A stretch of 64,000 nt of DNA. Source: Halictus rubicundus. Lineage: Eukaryota > Arthropoda > Insecta > Hymenoptera > Halictidae. The translations under genes were made by a program, and so were the position numbers. The stretch spans positions 124,001 through 188,000 of the forward strand of contig NW_027488888.1 in NCBI RefSeq assembly GCF_050948215.1, written 5' to 3'. This document shows positions 60,252-64,000 of this stretch, piece after piece; the first letter of the stretch is position 1; every line of letters begins with the position of its first letter. The notes under the pieces are model-generated. The model was given only the letters and a program-made list of their open reading frames with translations, made no database searches and was not told the DNA's origin.

Positions 60252-60498
60252 TTTTGAGAAATAAACTTTAATTATTTTAGGTGTGATAGTAGTAATACAA
60301 ATTACTTTTAATCTTAATGAGGATGCACGCCATTCGGCTATACAGACGGAAGTAAGGTTACAACTTTTAGGAGAGGAGACAGAACATGCTTCTTCTACCA
60401 AGAATGTTGGTAGAGGGGGGAATCGATCCCGCATCGATCGCGACAGGTTCGCACGATTTATTATGAGCGCGAGATTCAAAATCATTCGAATTTCAACA
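60252..60498 (-). repeat. Copia 5' LTR
   Basis: The 247 bp look identical to 55857-56103 at an offset of 4,395. It would act as promoter for minus-strand transcription of the element. Confidence 0.92.
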
Positions 60499-62203
60499 GA
60501 TAGGATAGAGGATAGGATAGGATAGAGAATAGGATAGGATATATAGTATTATAGGATAGAAAATAGTATAGGATAGAGGATAGGATAGGATAGAGGATTG
60601 GATAGGATAGAGGATATTATAGGATAGAGGATAGGATAAGATTGAGGATAGGATAGGGGATTGGATAGGATAGAGGATAGGATAGGATAGATTATATTAT
60701 AGGATAGACGATAGGATAGGATAGAGGATAGGGTAGGATATATGATATTATAGGATAGAGGATTGGATAGGATATAGGATACGATAGGATAGAGAATAGG
60801 ATAGGCTAAAGGATAGGATAGGATAGAGGATAGGGAAGGATATATGATATTATAGGATAGAGGATAGGATAGGATAGAGGATAGGATAGGATATAGAATA
60901 GGATACGATATATGATATTATAGCATAGAGGATAGGGTAGGATAGAGGATAGGATAGAGGATTGGATTGGATAGAGGATATTATAGAATTGAGGAATGGA
61001 TAGGATAGATGATTGGATAGGATAGAGGATTGGATAGGATAGAGGATGGGATAGGATAGAGGATGGGATAGGGGATTGGATAGGATACAGGATTGGATAG
61101 GATAGAGGATGTTATAGAATAGAGGATTCGATAGGATAGAGGATTGGATAGAATAGATTATATTATAGGATAGAGGATAGGATAGGATAGAGGATAGGAT
61201 AGGATAGAGGATGGGATAGGGTAGAGGATGGGATAGGATAGAGGATACAATAGGATAGAGGATAGGATAGGATAGAGGATTGGATAGGTTACAGGATTGC
61301 ATTGAGGATAGGATAGGATAGAGGATATGATAGAATAGAGGATATTATGGGATAGAGGATTGGATAAGATAGAGTATTGGATAGGATACGGGATAGCATT
61401 CAGGATAGGATAGGATAGAGGATATTATAGGATAGACGATAGGATAGAATAGAGGATAGGATAGGATAGAAAATAGGATACGACAGAGGATAGGATAGGA
61501 TAGAGGATATTATAGGATAGAGGATAGGATAGGATAGAGGATATTATAGGATAGAGGATAGGATAGGATAGAGGATAGTACAGGATAGAGGATGGGATAG
61601 GATAGAAGATACGATAGGATAGAGGATAGGATAGGATAGAGGATAGGATAGGATAGAGAATAGGATACGATATATGATATTATAGCATAGAGGATAGGAT
61701 AGGATCGAGGATAGGATAGAGGATTGGATTGGATAGAGGATATTATAGAATTGAGGAATGGATAGGATAGATGATTGGATAGGATAGAGGATAGGATAGG
61801 ATGGAGGATGGGATAGGATAGAGGATGGGATAGGGGATTGGATAGGATACAGGATTGGATAGGATAGAGGATGTTATAGAATAGAGGATTGGATAGAATA
61901 GATTATATTATAGGATAGAGGATAGGATAGGATAGAGGATTGCATAGGATACAGGATAGCATTCAGGATAGGATAGGATAGAGGATATTATAGGATAGAC
62001 GATAGGATAGGATAGAAAATAGGATACGACAGAGGATAGGATAGGATAGAGGATATTATAGGATAGAGGATAGGATAGGATAGAGGATGGGATAGGATAG
62101 AGGATACAATAGGATAGAGGATAGGATAGGATAGAGGATTGGATAGGTTACAGGATTGCATTGAGGATAGGATAGGATACGGGATATGATAGAATAGAGG
62201 ATA

Positions 62204-62741
62204 TTATGGGATAGAGGATTGGATAAGATAGAATATTGGATAGGATACAGGATAGCATTCAGGATAGGATAGGATAGAGGATATTATAGGATAGACGATT
62301 GGATAGGATAGAGTATAGGATAGGATTGAGGATAGGATAGGATTGAGGATAGGATAGGATAGAGGAGAGGATAGGATAGAGGATAGGATAGGATAGAGGA
62401 TAGGATAGGATAGAGGATTGGATAGAATAGAGGATATTATGGGATAGAGGATTGGATAAGATAGAGGATTGGATAGGATACAGGATAGCATTCAGGATAG
62501 GATAGGATAGAGGATATTATAGGATAGACGATTGGATAGGATAGAGTATAGGATAGGATTGAGGATAGGATAGGATTGAGGATAGGATAGGATAGAGGAT
62601 AGGATAGGATAGAGGATAGGATAGGATAGAGGATAGGTTAGGATAGAGGATAGGATAGGATAGAGGATTGGATAGAATAGAGGATATTATGGGATAGAGG
62701 ATTGGATAAGATAGAGGATTGGATAGGATACAGGATAGCAT
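62204..62741. repeat. 538-bp higher-order block, copy 3
   Basis: The variant order is the same as at 8767-9304 (offset 53,437) and 53064-53601 (offset 9,140). A difference from copy 1 is GAGGAGAGG in place of GAGGATAGG near 62.36 kb. Confidence 0.75.
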
Positions 62742-63244
62742 TCAGGATAGGATAGGATAGAGGATATTATAGGATAGACGATTGGATAGGATAGAGGATA
62801 GGATAGGATAGAGGATGCGATAGGATAGAAGATACGATAGGATAGAGGATAGGATAGGATAGAGGATTGGATAGGATACAGGATTGCATTGAATTTAGGA
62901 TAGGATAGAGGATAGGATAGAGGATAGCATAGAGGATTGGATAGGATAGAGGATATTATAGAATAGAGGAATGGATAGGATAGAGGATTGGATAGAATAG
63001 AGGATATTATGGGATAGAGGATTGGATAGGATAGAGGATAGGATGGGATAGAGGATAGGATAGGATAGGATAGAGGATAGGATAGGATAGAGGATATTAT
63101 AGGATAGAGGATAGGATAGGGTAGAGGATGGGATAGGATAGAGGATACAATAGGATAGAGGATAGGATAGGATAGAGGATTGGATAGGTTACAGGATTGC
63201 ATTGAGGATAGGATAGGATAGAGGATATGATAGAATAGAGGATA

Positions 63245-63833
63245 TTATGGGATAGAGGATTGGATAAGATAGAATATTGGATAGGATACAGGATAGCATT
63301 CAGGATAGGATAGGATAGAGGATATTATAGGATAGACGATTGGATAGGATAGAGTATAGGATAGGATTGAGGATATTATAGGATAGACGATTGGATAGGA
63401 TAGAGTATAGGATAGGATTGAGGATAGGATAGGATTGAGGATAGGATAGGATAGAGGATAGGATAGGATAGAGGATAGGATAGGATAGAGGATAGGATAG
63501 GATAGAGGATTGGATAGAATAGAGGATATTATGGGATAGAGGATTGGATAAGATAGAGGATTGGATAGGATACAGGATAGCATTCAGGATAGGATAGGAT
63601 AGAGGATATTATAGGATAGACGATTGGTTAGGATAGAGTATAGGATAGGATTGAGGATAGGATAGGATTGAGGATAGGATAGGATAGAGGATAGGATAGG
63701 ATAGAGGATAGGATAGGATAGAGGATAGGTTAGGATAGGGGATAGGATAGGATAGAGGATTGGATAGAATAGAGGATATTATGGGATAGAGGATTGGATA
63801 AGATAGAGGATTGGATAGGATACAGGATAGCAT
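63245..63833. repeat. Higher-order block, lengthened copy 4
   Basis: This is the same block as at 62204-62741, but longer by 51 bp, or three 17-bp units. The segment beginning GGATATTATAGGATAGACG is present twice in a row near 63.32-63.42 kb. The following part repeats 62517-62741 at an offset of 1,092. Confidence 0.7.
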
Positions 63834-64000
63834 TCAGGATAGGATAGGATAGAGGATATTATAGGATAGACGATTGGATAGGATAGAGTATAGGATAGGA
63901 TTGAGGATAGGATAGGATTGAGGATAGGATAGAATAGAGGATAGGATAGGATAGAGGATATTACAGGATAGACGATTGGATAGGATAGAGGATAGGATAG

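Larger units (their letters stand above)
55857..60498 (-). mobile_element. Complete Ty1/copia LTR retrotransposon
   Basis: This 4,642-bp element has 247-bp LTRs, a primer-binding site, one Gag-Pol frame and a short purine tract, and it is flanked by GATAG at 55852-55856 and 60499-60503. Integrase precedes reverse transcriptase, which defines Ty1/copia (Pseudoviridae). The LTRs look identical and the frame is intact, so the insertion is recent and the element could be active. The borders are confirmed by the empty site at 52.09 kb. Confidence 0.96.
60499..64000. repeat. 17-bp GGATA satellite, block D
   Basis: Satellite continues to the end of the window. From 60504 to at least 61 kb it follows the same order as the 52.09-52.7 kb region. 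The last 1.8 kb contains two tandem copies of a unit of about 1.05-1.09 kb. No gene is seen. Confidence 0.95.

Noticed and set aside
39258..60498. The 4,647-bp offset between 39.26 and 43.9 kb equals the copia element plus its duplication
   Set aside because: There is no copia sequence in that interval; the equality with the 4,642 + 5 bp figure at 55.9-60.5 kb is coincidence.
1..64000. Satellite as true telomere
   Set aside because: The unit is GGATA-based, not TTAGG; exact TTAGG words are rare and scattered, and satellite continues on both sides of all insertions.

Overview
This window is eukaryotic heterochromatin, most likely from an insect (a hymenopteran such as an ant would fit, but nothing here fixes the order). 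About 35.3 kb is one family of short-period satellite, and about 28.7 kb is three retrotransposon insertions inside it. I see no single-copy host gene, tRNA, rRNA or CRISPR array. The many minus-strand open frames in the satellite are a by-product of an almost stop-free repeat and are not called as genes.

Satellite (1-13553, 35409-47223, 49437-55856, 60499-64000): the unit is 17 bp, three GGATA pentamers plus GA, always in the same orientation and nearly C-free on the + strand. Marker variants are arranged into higher-order repeats. Examples are a 3.6-kb tandem duplication at 355-7603, a block of about 538 bp recurring near 8.8, 53.1, 62.2 and 63.2 kb, and other multi-kb duplications. The three insertions interrupt this array, and related satellite copies elsewhere in the window serve as natural empty sites.

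Ty3/gypsy tandem (13554-35408): LTR-internal-LTR-internal-LTR with a period of 10,059 bp, a 1,737-bp LTR and an 8,322-bp internal region, bounded by one 4-bp target duplication (GAAG). Each internal copy has, in order: a primer-binding site; a long AT-rich leader with two kinds of short repeats; Gag; protease-RT-RNase H reached by a -1 shift (slippery GGGAAAC, 7-nt spacer, H-type pseudoknot); integrase in a further -1 frame after two G runs; a third ORF in the env position; and a polypurine tract. ORF3 is not a recognisable envelope. It ends in a pair of zinc knuckles with the same spacing as those of Gag, and a splice acceptor lies just upstream. The element carries the 7-mer GCTGCCG about 30 times on its sense strand in LTR, leader, coding and 3' regions, against 2 on the other strand.

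Solo LTR (47224-49436): a 2.2-kb sequence with TGTAACCG...CGGTTACA ends and a 4-bp GGAT duplication, holding a six-unit tandem array of about 140 bp.

Ty1/copia element (55857-60498, minus strand): complete, with 247-bp LTRs identical by eye, an intact 1293-codon Gag-Pol frame, and a primer-binding site matching the internal (anticodon) part of initiator tRNA-Met, as in Drosophila copia. The same satellite without the insertion is present at about 52.09 kb and confirms both borders and the GATAG duplication to the base.

The strongest candidates for something undescribed are the sense-strand GCTGCCG word system and the Gag-like zinc-knuckle ORF3 of the gypsy element. All counts and alignments were made by eye.
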